A stretch of 64,000 nt of DNA from CAURNT01 sp963526495 (lineage in GTDB: Bacteria > Fusobacteriota > Fusobacteriia > Fusobacteriales > Leptotrichiaceae), in NCBI GenBank assembly GCA_963526495.1, contig CAURNT010000003.1:30933-94932 (forward strand). Reading direction: 5' to 3'. The position numbers and the translations under genes were made by a program. The first letter of the stretch is position 1, and each line of letters starts with the position of its first letter. Below are positions 27,011 to 36,522 of this stretch, in pieces. The notes beneath the pieces were generated by a model, which saw nothing but the letters and a program-made list of their open reading frames with translations, was not told the origin of the DNA and did no database searches.

Positions 27011-28036
27011 ATGAAAAAAACATTAATGAGTTTGTTTATGGTACTAGGTTTAGTATTCTTTGCAATATCATGTGGTGGCAAAACTGAAGCTAAGGCTGAA
27101 GAAGGTGCTAAAAACTTTAAAATAGGAGTTACATGGTACAAATACGATGATAACTTTATAGCTGGAATGAGAAAAGATATGGAAGCTATTCAAGCTGAAC
27201 AATTCAAAAATTTAGAATTATCAATGAATGATTCTCAAAATTCACAAGCTATATTAAATGACCAAGTTGATACTTTAATTTCTAAAGGTGTAAACTTATT
27301 AGCTATAAATTTAGTAGATCCAAGTGCAGGACAACAAATTATAGATAAAGCAAAAGCTGCAAATATACCTATAATCTTATTTAATAAAGATCCAGGTGTT
27401 GACGCTTTAAATAGTTATGATAAAGCTTACTATGTTGGAAATGATCCTAAAGAATCAGGAATATTCCAAGGTAACACAATAGTTAAACAATGGAAAGCTG
27501 ATCCTAAATTAGATAAAAATGGTGACGGTGTATTACAATATGCTATGTTAATAGGGGAACCAGGACATCCAGATGCAGTTGCAAGAACTGAATATTCAGT
27601 TAAAACAATAAATGAAGCTGGAATTAAGACTGAAAAACTTTATGAAGATGCAGCTAACTGGGATGCAGCAATAGCTAAAGATAAAATTGATTCATTCTTA
27701 TCAGGACCTAAAGGTGCAGCAGTTGAAGTTATAATCTCTAATAATGATGGAATGGCATTAGGAGCAATAGAAGCTATGAAAGCTCATAATGTAATGTTAC
27801 CAATATATGGTGTTGATGCTATACCTGAAGCTTTAACTTTAATTGAAAAAGGTACTTTAAGTGGTACAGTATTAAATGATGGTAAAAACCAAGCTTTAGC
27901 TATATTACAATTAGCTAATAACATATTAAATGGAAAAGACCCAGTAGAAGGAACAAATTGGAAATTAGTGGATAAAGCAGTAAGAGTTCCTTACGTTGGT
28001 GTTGACAAAGATAACTATAAAGAATTTGTAAGATAA
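27011..28036 (+). CDS. mglB: Galactose/glucose-binding lipoprotein MglB
   Basis: Substrate-binding protein of the galactose/methyl-galactoside ABC importer, about 341 residues. The start is ATG 27011 after GGTGAGG; the GTG at 27002 is part of the RBS. The N-terminus [10 protein letters not shown] ends in ISCGG, a lipobox, so the mature protein is likely a lipoprotein, whereas the enterobacterial MglB is free in the periplasm. Family features include the [12 protein letters not shown] opening, [41 protein letters not shown] and [10 protein letters not shown], and a Ca-site-like segment DKNGDGVLQ. It is followed by an internal terminator, which would make it the most abundant product of the operon. 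Confidence 0.93.
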   Translation: MKKTLMSLFMVLGLVFFAISCGGKTEAKAEEGAKNFKIGVTWYKYDDNFIAGMRKDMEAIQAEQFKNLELSMNDSQNSQAILNDQVDTLISKGVNLLAINLVDPSAGQQIIDKAKAANIPIILFNKDPGVDALNSYDKAYYVGNDPKESGIFQGNTIVKQWKADPKLDKNGDGVLQYAMLIGEPGHPDAVARTEYSVKTINEAGIKTEKLYEDAANWDAAIAKDKIDSFLSGPKGAAVEVIISNNDGMALGAIEAMKAHNVMLPIYGVDAIPEALTLIEKGTLSGTVLNDGKNQALAILQLANNILNGKDPVEGTNWKLVDKAVRVPYVGVDKDNYKEFVR

Positions 28037-28047
28037 TAAAAAAATGA

Positions 28048-28074
28048 AAAAAGCCACTGTTATAGTGGCTTTTT
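28048..28074 (+). terminator. Intercistronic attenuating terminator between mglB and mglA
   Basis: Perfect 11-bp stem (28048-28058 with 28064-28074, loop GTTAT) ending in five T. Its place between a binding-protein gene and the rest of its transporter suggests partial termination to keep the binding protein in excess. Confidence 0.85.
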
Positions 28075-28097
28075 CACTAAAAAGAGGTGAAAAATTA

Positions 28098-29594
28098 ATG
28101 AGTAAAGAAAACTTTGAATATGTTTTAGAAATGAGTGGAATCTCTAAATCATTTCCAGGAGTTAAAGCTCTAGATAAAGTTAATTTAAGAATAAGACCTA
28201 ACAGCGTTCATGCTTTAATGGGTGAAAATGGTGCTGGTAAATCAACATTGATGAAATGTTTATTTGGGATATATAAAAAAGATGAAGGTGAAATTAAGTT
28301 AGAAGGAAAAGAAATTAGTTTCTTAAATTCTAAAGATGCTCTTGAACATGGAGTTTCAATGGTTCACCAAGAGTTAAATCAAGTTATTCAAAGAAATGTT
28401 ATGGATAATATTTGGCTTGGAAGATATCCAACAAAACATGGATTAGTTGATGAAGATAAAATGTATAAAGACACTAAGAAAATATTTGATGATTTAGATA
28501 TAGATGTTGATCCACGTGCAAAAGTTGCAACATTGAGTGTTTCTCAAATGCAAATGCTTGAAATTGCAAAAGCTGTATCATATAATTCTAAAGTATTGAT
28601 ATTAGATGAACCAACTTCATCTTTAACTGAAAATGAAGTACATCATTTATTTAGAATAGTTAAAAAATTACAAGGAAGTGGAATAGGTATAGTATATATC
28701 TCTCACAAAATGGAAGAAATTAAAGAAATTTGTGATGAAATAACAATACTTAGAGACGGTCAATGGGTTTCAACTTCTAAAGTTGAAAATTTAACAACTG
28801 ATCAAATAATAAATATGATGGTTGGAAGAGATTTAAGTAATAGATTCCCTGATAAAGACAGTAAGCCAAGTGATACAATAATGGAAGTTAGAGGTTTAAC
28901 TACTAAAGATATTAAAGATGTAAGTTTTGATTTGCATAAGGGTGAAATTTTAGGTATAGCAGGATTAGTAGGATCTAAGAGAACTGAAATTGTAGAAACA
29001 ATATTTGGTATTAGAGGTAATTATGAAGGAAGTATAAAAATACATGGTAGGGAAGTTAAAATAAAATCACCTAATGAAGCTACTAGAAATGGGTTAGCAT
29101 TGATAACTGAAGAAAGACGTTCAACTGGTATATTTGCTATGTTAGATATTAAATTTAATTCAATAATATCTAATTTGAAAAAATATTCTAGATTTGGTTT
29201 ATTAAGTGATGCTAAGACAAGTAAAGATACAAGATGGGTAATAGATTCAATGAAAGTTAAGACACCTAGTCAAAGTACAAGTATAGGTTCATTATCTGGA
29301 GGTAATCAACAAAAAGTAATAATAGGAAGATGGTTATTAACAGAACCTGAAATATTAATGATGGATGAACCAACAAGAGGAATAGATGTTGGAGCTAAAT
29401 TTGAAATTTATCAATTGATGATAGATCTTGCAAAGAATAATAAAGGAATTATTATGATTTCATCAGAAATGCCTGAATTATTAGGAATAACTGATAGAAT
29501 TATAGTAATGAGTAATGGTAGAATAGCAGGAATTGTTAATACAAAAGATACTAATCAAGAAGAAATCTTGAAATTAACAGCTATGTATTTATAG
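28098..29594 (+). CDS. mglA: Galactose/methyl-galactoside importer ATPase MglA
   Basis: Tandem-domain sugar ABC ATPase of 498 residues from ATG 28098 (GAGGTG at 28084-28089). A frame-compatible ATG at 28044 falls inside the terminator hairpin and is rejected. First half: [43 protein letters not shown]. Second half: a degenerate Walker A (GLVGSKRTE, the same degeneration as in E. coli MglA), [21 protein letters not shown] and [12 protein letters not shown]. Works with MglB and MglC at the inner membrane. Confidence 0.95.
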   Translation: MSKENFEYVLEMSGISKSFPGVKALDKVNLRIRPNSVHALMGENGAGKSTLMKCLFGIYKKDEGEIKLEGKEISFLNSKDALEHGVSMVHQELNQVIQRNVMDNIWLGRYPTKHGLVDEDKMYKDTKKIFDDLDIDVDPRAKVATLSVSQMQMLEIAKAVSYNSKVLILDEPTSSLTENEVHHLFRIVKKLQGSGIGIVYISHKMEEIKEICDEITILRDGQWVSTSKVENLTTDQIINMMVGRDLSNRFPDKDSKPSDTIMEVRGLTTKDIKDVSFDLHKGEILGIAGLVGSKRTEIVETIFGIRGNYEGSIKIHGREVKIKSPNEATRNGLALITEERRSTGIFAMLDIKFNSIISNLKKYSRFGLLSDAKTSKDTRWVIDSMKVKTPSQSTSIGSLSGGNQQKVIIGRWLLTEPEILMMDEPTRGIDVGAKFEIYQLMIDLAKNNKGIIMISSEMPELLGITDRIIVMSNGRIAGIVNTKDTNQEEILKLTAMYL

Positions 29595-29603
29595 GAGGAA
29601 AAA

Positions 29604-30698
29604 ATGGACAAATCTCAATTAAACAAAATTAAATTTGATGGAGAAACAGTAAAAAAAACTAAGAATTTTTTAATAAATGGAGGAATATATATAGTTTTAT
29701 TATTATTATTTATATTAATAATAATGAAAGATAGTTCATTCTTAAGTTTCAGAAATTTAATAAATATTTTACAACAATCATCTGTTAAAATGATAATAGC
29801 CTTAGGTATAGCAGGTATTATAGTAACACAAGGAACAGACCTTTCAGCTGGGCGTCAAATAGGTATAGCAGGATTAATTTCAGCTACACTTTTACAATCA
29901 CTTGCAAATCCTAATAGAATATATAAATTTATGAATTCTACTGGATTTATGTCTAATATAGGTAAAGCATTAGGTTTTGATAAAGATCCTACTTTATTTG
30001 TTTGTTTAATTACTTTATTACTTGTTATGATTATAGGTGGAATTATAGGTGGAGTAAATGGAATTCTTGTATCAAAATTTGATATAGTACCTTTCGTTGC
30101 TACTATGGGTATGATGATTATAGCTTATGGGGCTAACTCTTTATACTATGATTATACAGGTTCTACTCCAGTTGCTGGTTTTGGTGAAAGATATAGTTCA
30201 ATAGTTAGTAGTTTCCATATAGGAAATTTCCATTTCCCTAAATTAATAGTATATGCAGTTATTGCTATAGTGGTTATGTGGATTGTATGGAATAAAACAA
30301 TATTTGGTAAAAACTTATTTGCAGTAGGAGGAAATCCTGCAGCCGCTAAGGTATCAGGAGTTAATGTTACTAAAACTTTAATAATAGTTTATATAATAGC
30401 AGGTGTTATGTATGCTATGGGTGGATTCTTAGAAGCAGCTCGTATTGGATCTGCATCAAATAACTTAGGTAACCTTTATGAATTAGATGCGATGGCAGCC
30501 TGCGTTGTTGGAGGAGTTTCATTCTCAGGAGGAGTTGGAAAAATTTCTGGAGTTGTTACTGGGGTTATAATATTTACTATGATAAACTATGGATTAACAT
30601 ATATAGGTGTAAATCCTTATTGGCAATATATAATTAAAGGGTTAATAATAATAGTTGCTGTTGGTATAGATATGTTAAAATACAAGAAGAGAAATTAA
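29604..30698 (+). CDS. mglC: Galactose/methyl-galactoside importer permease MglC
   Basis: 364-residue permease of the BPD-2 (ribose/galactose) type with eight to ten helices. Characteristic stretches are GIIVTQGTDLSAGRQIG, GGVNGILVSKFDIVPFVATMGM, FAVGGNPAAAKVSGVNV, and GSASNNLGNLYELDAMAACVVGG followed by VSFSGGVGKISG. RBS AGGAGG overlaps the mglA stop, spacing 9 bp between genes. Completes the MglBAC importer feeding the Leloir enzymes encoded next. Confidence 0.95.
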   Translation: MDKSQLNKIKFDGETVKKTKNFLINGGIYIVLLLLFILIIMKDSSFLSFRNLINILQQSSVKMIIALGIAGIIVTQGTDLSAGRQIGIAGLISATLLQSLANPNRIYKFMNSTGFMSNIGKALGFDKDPTLFVCLITLLLVMIIGGIIGGVNGILVSKFDIVPFVATMGMMIIAYGANSLYYDYTGSTPVAGFGERYSSIVSSFHIGNFHFPKLIVYAVIAIVVMWIVWNKTIFGKNLFAVGGNPAAAKVSGVNVTKTLIIVYIIAGVMYAMGGFLEAARIGSASNNLGNLYELDAMAACVVGGVSFSGGVGKISGVVTGVIIFTMINYGLTYIGVNPYWQYIIKGLIIIVAVGIDMLKYKKRN

Positions 30699-30720
30699 TA
30701 GAAAATCATAGGTGAAAAAA

Positions 30721-31869
30721 ATGGAAAAAAAATTTGAAGAAGTTTTTGGAAGAAAGTATGAGAATAAGTATTTCGCACCAGGTAGAGTTAATTTAATTGG
30801 AGAACATACAGATTATAACGGAGGAAATGTATTCCCTTGCGCAATAGACAAGGGAACTACAGCTCTTGTAGCAAAAAGAGAAGATAAAAAATGTAGATTT
30901 TATTCAACTAATTTTGAAAAATTAGGTATAATTGAATTTGATATAACTGATTTAAAAAATGTTAAGGAACATGATTGGGTAAATTATCCTAAAGGAATGT
31001 TTAAAGCATTTATAGATGGAGGATACGATATATCACATGGATTTGATGTATTACTTGAAGGGAATATACCAAATGGTGCTGGACTTTCATCTTCAGCATC
31101 AGTTGAAATGGTTATAGGAACAATGATAAAACATGAATTTGGATTTGATATATCAGTTTTAGATATAGTTAAATATGGGAAAAAAACTGAAAATGAATTC
31201 ATAGGTGTTAATTCAGGTATAATGGATCAATTTGCAGTAGGATTTGGGAAAAAAGATAAAGCAATATTACTAGATTGTAACACATTAGTATATGAATTAG
31301 TTCCTATAGTTTTAAAAGATGAATATGTAGTAATTTCAAACACTAATAAGAGACGTGGTCTTGCAGATTCTAAGTATAATGAAAGACGTGCAGAATGTGA
31401 AGAAGCATTAGCAGAATTACAAACTAAGCTTGATATTAAATCACTTGGTGAATTATCTGAAAAACAATTTGAAGATAATAAATATCTTATAAAATCTGAA
31501 GTAAGACAAAGAAGAGCTAAACATGCAGTATATGAAAATCAAAGAACTTTACAAGCTAAAGAAGCATTAGTAAAAGGTGAAATAGAGTTATTTGGAAAAT
31601 TGATGAATGCTTCACATGTATCTCTTAGAGATGATTATGAAGTAACAGGTATTGAACTTGATTCACTTGTAGAAGCTGCTTGGGAAGAAGAAGGAACAAT
31701 AGGTTCTAGAATGACAGGTGCAGGTTTTGGTGGATGTAGTGTAAGTATAGTGAAAAAAGATAAAGTTAATGATTTTATAAAAAATGTAGGAAGAAAATAT
31801 ACTGAAAAGACAGGACTTGTTGCTGATTTTTATATAGCTAACATAGGTGATGGGGCAAGAAAATTATGA
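30721..31869 (+). CDS. galK: Galactokinase
   Basis: GHMP kinase phosphorylating alpha-D-galactose at C1, 382 residues from ATG 30721 (AGGTG at 30710-30714; an in-frame GTG at 30712 lies inside the RBS). The galactokinase signature GRVNLIGEHTDYNGG is at 21-35, the GHMP ATP loop GAGLSSSASVEM at 119-130, the catalytic Asp probably D169 in GVNSGIMDQF, and GRMTGAGFGGC near the C-terminus (motif 3). Ends in an ATGA overlap with galM. First Leloir enzyme of the operon. Confidence 0.96.
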   Translation: MEKKFEEVFGRKYENKYFAPGRVNLIGEHTDYNGGNVFPCAIDKGTTALVAKREDKKCRFYSTNFEKLGIIEFDITDLKNVKEHDWVNYPKGMFKAFIDGGYDISHGFDVLLEGNIPNGAGLSSSASVEMVIGTMIKHEFGFDISVLDIVKYGKKTENEFIGVNSGIMDQFAVGFGKKDKAILLDCNTLVYELVPIVLKDEYVVISNTNKRRGLADSKYNERRAECEEALAELQTKLDIKSLGELSEKQFEDNKYLIKSEVRQRRAKHAVYENQRTLQAKEALVKGEIELFGKLMNASHVSLRDDYEVTGIELDSLVEAAWEEEGTIGSRMTGAGFGGCSVSIVKKDKVNDFIKNVGRKYTEKTGLVADFYIANIGDGARKL

Positions 31870-32912
31870 TTAGTGTAGAAAGTATATATTTAGGTAAATA
31901 TGAAAATAAAGATATATATAGATATATACTTAAAAATGATAATGATTTTGAAGTACATATATTAAATTTAGGTGGGATAATTAATAAAATATTAACTAAA
32001 AATAAAAAAAATGAAAAAGTAAATGTTGTTTTAGGTTATGAATTTTTTGAAAAATATGTATCAGATCCAAGTTACGCTGGAGCAATAATAGGGCCTACAT
32101 CAGGTAGAATAGATAATGGTATTTTTAAAATAAATGATGTTCAATATAATTTAGAAATTAATTCAGGCGAGCACGCTAATCATGGTGGTAAAGGTGGATT
32201 AACATCAAAAGTATTTGAGGTTGAAGAAATTGAGTACAAGGATATGAAAGGTGTTGAACTTTCATATTCTTGGAAGAATTTAGAAGCCGGACATCCAGGA
32301 AATATGAAATTTTATATTAGATACTTTATAAATAATAAATCAACTTTAAAAATTGAGTTTTATGCAACGAGTGATAGAAAGTCATATGTAAATATGACTA
32401 ATCACTCTTACTTCAATTTATCTGGTAATTTAAGTGAAAATGGAGATAGTCAATATTTGATGATAAATTCAGATAAGTTTTGTGAAGTTAAATCTAATAT
32501 GATACCTAATGGGAAATTAATAGATGTAAAAAATAGTGCTTTTGATTTTAAAAAACCAACTATAATTAAAGAAAATATTGATAAAGGTTCTAATCAGTTT
32601 AATATTACAAGAGCTATAGATCATGGATTTGTACTTAATAAAGATGGAATTGATGCAACTCTTTATTCTAAAACTTCTGGAATAAAGATGTCTCTTAAAA
32701 CAAGTCAAAATGTGTTAGTTGTATATACTGGTAATTATCTTGATGATGTTATTCCATTTGATAATGTAAATAAAAATACAAGATATATGGGTATAGCACT
32801 AGAAGCACAAAATTATCAAAATGGTATAAATATAGAAGAATTTGATTCTAAGCTTACTACACCTGTTTCTCCATATTATGAAGAAATAGAATATATATTT
32901 AGTGTAGAATAA
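31866..32912 (+). CDS. galM: Aldose 1-epimerase (mutarotase)
   Basis: Interconverts beta- and alpha-galactose, supplying the alpha anomer to galactokinase. 348 residues, full length. Active-site histidines H106 (GEHANHGGKGG) and H180 (MTNHSYFNLSG) are present, and the catalytic-base Glu lies in IALEAQNYQNG near the C-terminus. Translationally coupled to galK by ATGA. Confidence 0.93.
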   Translation: MISVESIYLGKYENKDIYRYILKNDNDFEVHILNLGGIINKILTKNKKNEKVNVVLGYEFFEKYVSDPSYAGAIIGPTSGRIDNGIFKINDVQYNLEINSGEHANHGGKGGLTSKVFEVEEIEYKDMKGVELSYSWKNLEAGHPGNMKFYIRYFINNKSTLKIEFYATSDRKSYVNMTNHSYFNLSGNLSENGDSQYLMINSDKFCEVKSNMIPNGKLIDVKNSAFDFKKPTIIKENIDKGSNQFNITRAIDHGFVLNKDGIDATLYSKTSGIKMSLKTSQNVLVVYTGNYLDDVIPFDNVNKNTRYMGIALEAQNYQNGINIEEFDSKLTTPVSPYYEEIEYIFSVE

Positions 32913-32925
32913 TAAGGAGGATAAA

Positions 32926-33906
32926 ATGAAAAATGTTTTAGTAGTAGGTGGAGCTGGTTATATTGGTTCACATACTGTAAAAATGTTAAAAGATGCAAAA
33001 TATAACGTAATAATATATGATAATTTATCTAAAGGACATAGAGAAGTTTCTGAAATTTTAGATGTTAAATTGATAGAAGGTGATTTAGGAGATAGAGATA
33101 AATTAAAAGAAGTATTTGAAAATGAGAAAATTGATATAGTAATGCACTTTGCTGCTTTTATAGAAGTTGGGGAATCTGTACTTGATCCAGGAAAGTATTA
33201 TGAAAATAATGTTGGTAAAGTAATAAATTTATTAAATCAAATGGTAGAGTCAAAAATTAAATATTTTGTATTTAGTTCAACAGCTGCTACTTTTGGAGAA
33301 CCTCAAAGTTCTAAAATAAGTGAAACTCATCCTCAAAATCCAATAAATCCTTATGGAAGTTCAAAAAGAATGGTAGAAATAATACTTAAGGATTTTGAAA
33401 AAGCTTATGGATTAAAATCTGTTATATTAAGATACTTTAATGCTTGTGGTAGTGATATGAATGGGCTAATAGGTGAATCTCATAGTCCTGAAACACATTT
33501 AATACCTGTAATATTAGAAGCGGCTAATGGAAGACGTGAAAGTGTTAAGATATTTGGTACTGATTATGAAACTAAAGATGGAACTTGTATTAGAGATTAT
33601 ATTCACGTTTATGATTTAGCTAAAGCACATATCATGGCTATGGAAAAAATGTTTGGAGAAAATGAGAGTTTAGAGTATAATTTAGGAAATGGAGAAGGAT
33701 ATTCTGTTAGAGAAATAATAAATACAGTTAAAGATGTAACTGAAGTAGATTTTAAAGTTATTGAATCTGATAGACGTCCTGGAGACCCAGCACTTCTTAT
33801 AGCTGATCCAACTAAGCTTATATCTGAACTTAAATGGGAATCAGAATATGGTTTAGATGATATAGTAAAATCAGCTTGGTTATGGGAAAAAAATAGAAAA
33901 TATTAG
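32926..33906 (+). CDS. galE: UDP-glucose 4-epimerase
   Basis: Short-chain dehydrogenase-fold epimerase, 326 residues. NAD-binding GGAGYIGSHT at 8-17, the STAATFGEP serine region, the YxxxK catalytic pair in NPYGSSKRMVE, LRYFNACGSD, GTCIRDYIHVYDLAKAH and the C-terminal RRPGDPALLIAD. Regenerates UDP-glucose in the Leloir cycle. RBS AAGGAGG; 13 bp after galM and 9 bp before galT. Confidence 0.96.
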   Translation: MKNVLVVGGAGYIGSHTVKMLKDAKYNVIIYDNLSKGHREVSEILDVKLIEGDLGDRDKLKEVFENEKIDIVMHFAAFIEVGESVLDPGKYYENNVGKVINLLNQMVESKIKYFVFSSTAATFGEPQSSKISETHPQNPINPYGSSKRMVEIILKDFEKAYGLKSVILRYFNACGSDMNGLIGESHSPETHLIPVILEAANGRRESVKIFGTDYETKDGTCIRDYIHVYDLAKAHIMAMEKMFGENESLEYNLGNGEGYSVREIINTVKDVTEVDFKVIESDRRPGDPALLIADPTKLISELKWESEYGLDDIVKSAWLWEKNRKY

Positions 33907-33915
33907 GAGATAAAA

Positions 33916-35475
33916 ATGCAAATTTATGAACAAATAGAAAAATTAATACTATTTGGTATACAAAATGGATTTATAGATCCACTTGATGAAGTTTTAGTAA
34001 GAAATAAGGTTTTGGAAGCTTTAAAAATAGAAGATTATACTATATTTAATAAAACAAAAAGAGATGAATTTTTAAAATATGTTTCAACTCTTGAATTTCC
34101 TTGTGAAATTTTAGATAATATAACAGAGTGGGCAGGAGAAAATGGTATTCTTAAAGAAAATATTTTAGTATTTAAAGATCTTTTAAATTCTCAACTTATG
34201 GGTATAATTGTTCCAAGAACTTCACAAATCACTAAAGAATTTTGGGAAAAATATAATAATAAAAAAGAAGATGCAACTAAATACTTTTATGAAGTATCTC
34301 AAAAAAGTAACTATATTAGAACTGATAGAATTGCTAAAAATATGGCATTTAAGTATAAGTCTAAATATGGAGAACTTGAAATTACTATAAACTTATCTAA
34401 ACCTGAGAAGGATCCTAAAGAAATAGCTCTTGCTTTAAAGAATAATAAAAAAAGTGGTTATCCTGTATCCTTACTTGCTAAAGAAAATGAAGGATATATG
34501 GGAAGAATTGATCATCCAGGGCGTCAAAATCATAGAATTATTAAACTAAATTTAACTAATGAAGATTGGTATTTCCAATATTCACCATATACATATTACA
34601 ATGAACATTCAATAGTGTTTTCAAGTGAAATAAGACCAATGAAAATAGATAAATCTGGATTTAGAAGATTAATAGAATTTGTAGAATTATTCCCACATTA
34701 TTTTATAGGTTCTAATGCAGACCTTCCTATAGTTGGTGGTTCTATATTAACTCATGATCATTTTCAAGCAGGAAAACATAGTTTTGCTATGGCTGATGCA
34801 GAAATTTCTTCAAAATTTAATTTTAAGGGATATGAAGAAATAGAAGCAGGTATAGTAAATTGGCCATTATCGGTTTTAAGATTAAGTGCTAGTTTTAATG
34901 AAAAAGAAAAATTACTTGAATTAGCTGATAAAGTGTTACAAAAATGGATACATCATTCAGATTATGAAAATGATATTAAAGCATTTAGTGGTGAAGTTAG
35001 ACATAATACAATAACACCTATAGTTAGAACTAAAAATGGAAAAATTGAAATGGACTTAGTATTGAGAAATAATTTAACAACTGAAAAATATCCGTTAGGA
35101 TTGTTCCACCCACACCCTGAATATCATTCTATAAAAAAAGAAAATATAGGGCTTATTGAGGTTATGGGACTTGCAGTTCTTCCAGGAAGATTAAAACATG
35201 AAATGGAAGAGTTAGAACAGTTGTTTATGAGTATAAGAAATGTTAAAGATGTTTTAGAAATGATGGAAGAAAATTCGGATTTAAAGAAACATATAGAATG
35301 GGTGAAAAATAATTTTACAGATGAGATGATAGCCAAAGATTACTTCTTAGATGAATTAATACAAAAGGTTATAGGATCAATATTTGAAAAAGTATTGGAA
35401 GACTGTGGAGTATATAAAAATAATGAAGTAGGAAGAAAAGGATTCCTTTATTTCTTAGAAACAATAAATAATTAA
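33916..35475 (+). CDS. galT: Class II galactose-1-phosphate uridylyltransferase
   Basis: 519 residues, the long form found in low-GC Gram-positives and unlike the 350-residue E. coli GalT. Recognisable GalT2 stretches are FPCEILDNITEWAGENG, RIDHPGRQNHRII, WYFQYSPYTYYNEHSIVF, VGGSILTHDHFQAGKH (active-site histidines) and HNTITPIVRTKNG. Transfers UMP between UDP-glucose and galactose-1-phosphate, the last step needed here. Last gene of the module, closed by a strong terminator. Confidence 0.95.
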   Translation: MQIYEQIEKLILFGIQNGFIDPLDEVLVRNKVLEALKIEDYTIFNKTKRDEFLKYVSTLEFPCEILDNITEWAGENGILKENILVFKDLLNSQLMGIIVPRTSQITKEFWEKYNNKKEDATKYFYEVSQKSNYIRTDRIAKNMAFKYKSKYGELEITINLSKPEKDPKEIALALKNNKKSGYPVSLLAKENEGYMGRIDHPGRQNHRIIKLNLTNEDWYFQYSPYTYYNEHSIVFSSEIRPMKIDKSGFRRLIEFVELFPHYFIGSNADLPIVGGSILTHDHFQAGKHSFAMADAEISSKFNFKGYEEIEAGIVNWPLSVLRLSASFNEKEKLLELADKVLQKWIHHSDYENDIKAFSGEVRHNTITPIVRTKNGKIEMDLVLRNNLTTEKYPLGLFHPHPEYHSIKKENIGLIEVMGLAVLPGRLKHEMEELEQLFMSIRNVKDVLEMMEENSDLKKHIEWVKNNFTDEMIAKDYFLDELIQKVIGSIFEKVLEDCGVYKNNEVGRKGFLYFLETINN

Positions 35476-35497
35476 AAATGTTAAATGTAAATAAAAT

Positions 35498-35527
35498 GGC
35501 AAGTAGATTACTTTCTACTTGCCTTTT
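35498..35527. terminator. Bidirectional terminator between galT and gpmA
   Basis: GGCAAGTAGA (35498-35507) pairs with TCTACTTGCC (35514-35523), with A-rich sequence before and TTTT after. Serves the convergent galT and gpmA genes. Confidence 0.85.
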
Positions 35528-35530
35528 ATA

Positions 35531-36220
35531 TTAGAATAATTCAGGTGCTGAAACTATTTCTAAATTTTCGTTAATTTCAAATATGTAAGGGAAACCAGTT
35601 TTTAAGTTTAAGTCTAATATTTTAACATCATCGATATTTAATAAATATTTAATTAATGATCTTAAACTATTTCCATGAGCTACAACTAAAACGTCTTTTC
35701 CTTCTTTTATTTGTTTAGATATATCAGAATTCCAGTAAGGTAAAACTCTTTTGATTGTATCTTTTAAGCTTTCTCCACGTGGACATTCTTCATCAGGTAT
35801 ATCTTTATATCTATCTTGGAACTTAGGATAGTTTTCTTTATCGTCAGTATTTACTAAAGGAGGAGCAACATCAAAACTTCTTCTCCAGATGTGAACTTGT
35901 TCATCTCCATATTTTTTAGCAGTTTCTGCTTTATTTAATCCTTGAAGAGCACCGTAATGTCTTTCATTTAATCTCCAAGATTTGAATACTGGAAGATATA
36001 ATTGGTCTATTTCTTCTAGTATATAATTTAATGTTTTGTTAGCTCTTTTTTGGTATGAAGAAAATGCAACATCGAATTTAAGACCAGCTTCTTTTAATGC
36101 TTTTCCACCTGATTTTGCTTCAGAAACACCTTTTTCTGTTAAGTCAACATCAATCCAACCAGTGAATCTATTTTGTAAATTCCATTCACTTTCACCATGA
36201 CGTACTAATACTAATTTCAT
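35531..36220 (-). CDS. gpmA: 2,3-bisphosphoglycerate-dependent phosphoglycerate mutase
   Basis: Interconverts 3- and 2-phosphoglycerate. 229 residues, normal length. The phosphohistidine motif [17 protein letters not shown] is at the N-terminus (H8), with [20 protein letters not shown] and a late [10 protein letters not shown] containing the second catalytic His. RBS AGGAGG is well placed. Single gene with its own promoter, divergent from pflB. Confidence 0.96.
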   Translation of the reverse strand: MKLVLVRHGESEWNLQNRFTGWIDVDLTEKGVSEAKSGGKALKEAGLKFDVAFSSYQKRANKTLNYILEEIDQLYLPVFKSWRLNERHYGALQGLNKAETAKKYGDEQVHIWRRSFDVAPPLVNTDDKENYPKFQDRYKDIPDEECPRGESLKDTIKRVLPYWNSDISKQIKEGKDVLVVAHGNSLRSLIKYLLNIDDVKILDLNLKTGFPYIFEINENLEIVSAPELF

Positions 36221-36258
36221 TTAAATTCCTCCTAAAATTAAGTTATAATTACAAAATA

Positions 36259-36287
36259 ATTATACTATATATTTGATTAAAAATCAA
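36259..36287 (-). promoter_or_regulatory. Promoter of gpmA
   Basis: On the minus strand: TTGATT (36287-36282), a 17-bp spacer, TATAAT (36264-36259). A 6+6-bp palindrome (TTGATT/AATCAA) overlaps the -35 box. Confidence 0.7.
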
Positions 36288-36522
36288 TTTATATCTTGTA
36301 AAAAATGTTTAAATATTCCATATAGTGAAATCAAAATAAAAAAATAACAATATATTGATTTGTAGTTTTATCTAAATATAGCATATATAAAGGGTTTTGT
36401 AATTTTTTGTAAAAAAAAATATATTTTTTATTGATATATCATTGTAATTTTTATTTGGTTGATATAGAATAATATTGTAAAGGGAAATAAAACAAAATTA
36501 AATATTGAAAGGGATGACTTAC
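36288..36522. other. gpmA-pflB divergent intergenic region
   Basis: The gene-free gap is 36221-36522. It contains the gpmA promoter, long A and T runs, a TGATATATCA palindrome at 36432-36441 and repeated TTGATAT words. A possible pflB promoter (TTGATT at 36355, TATAGC near 36377) is weak. No clear Rex-type operator (TTGTTAA...TTAACAA) was found despite rex being encoded in this window. Confidence 0.35.

Noticed and set aside
28044..28097. MglA start at ATG 28044
   Set aside because: This stretch is the mglB-mglA terminator hairpin; the ATG at 28098 has a proper RBS and begins the conserved protein.
36288..36522. Rex operator upstream of pflB
   Set aside because: Only short AT palindromes such as TGATATATCA were found; no TTGTTAA/TTAACAA-type dyad is present.
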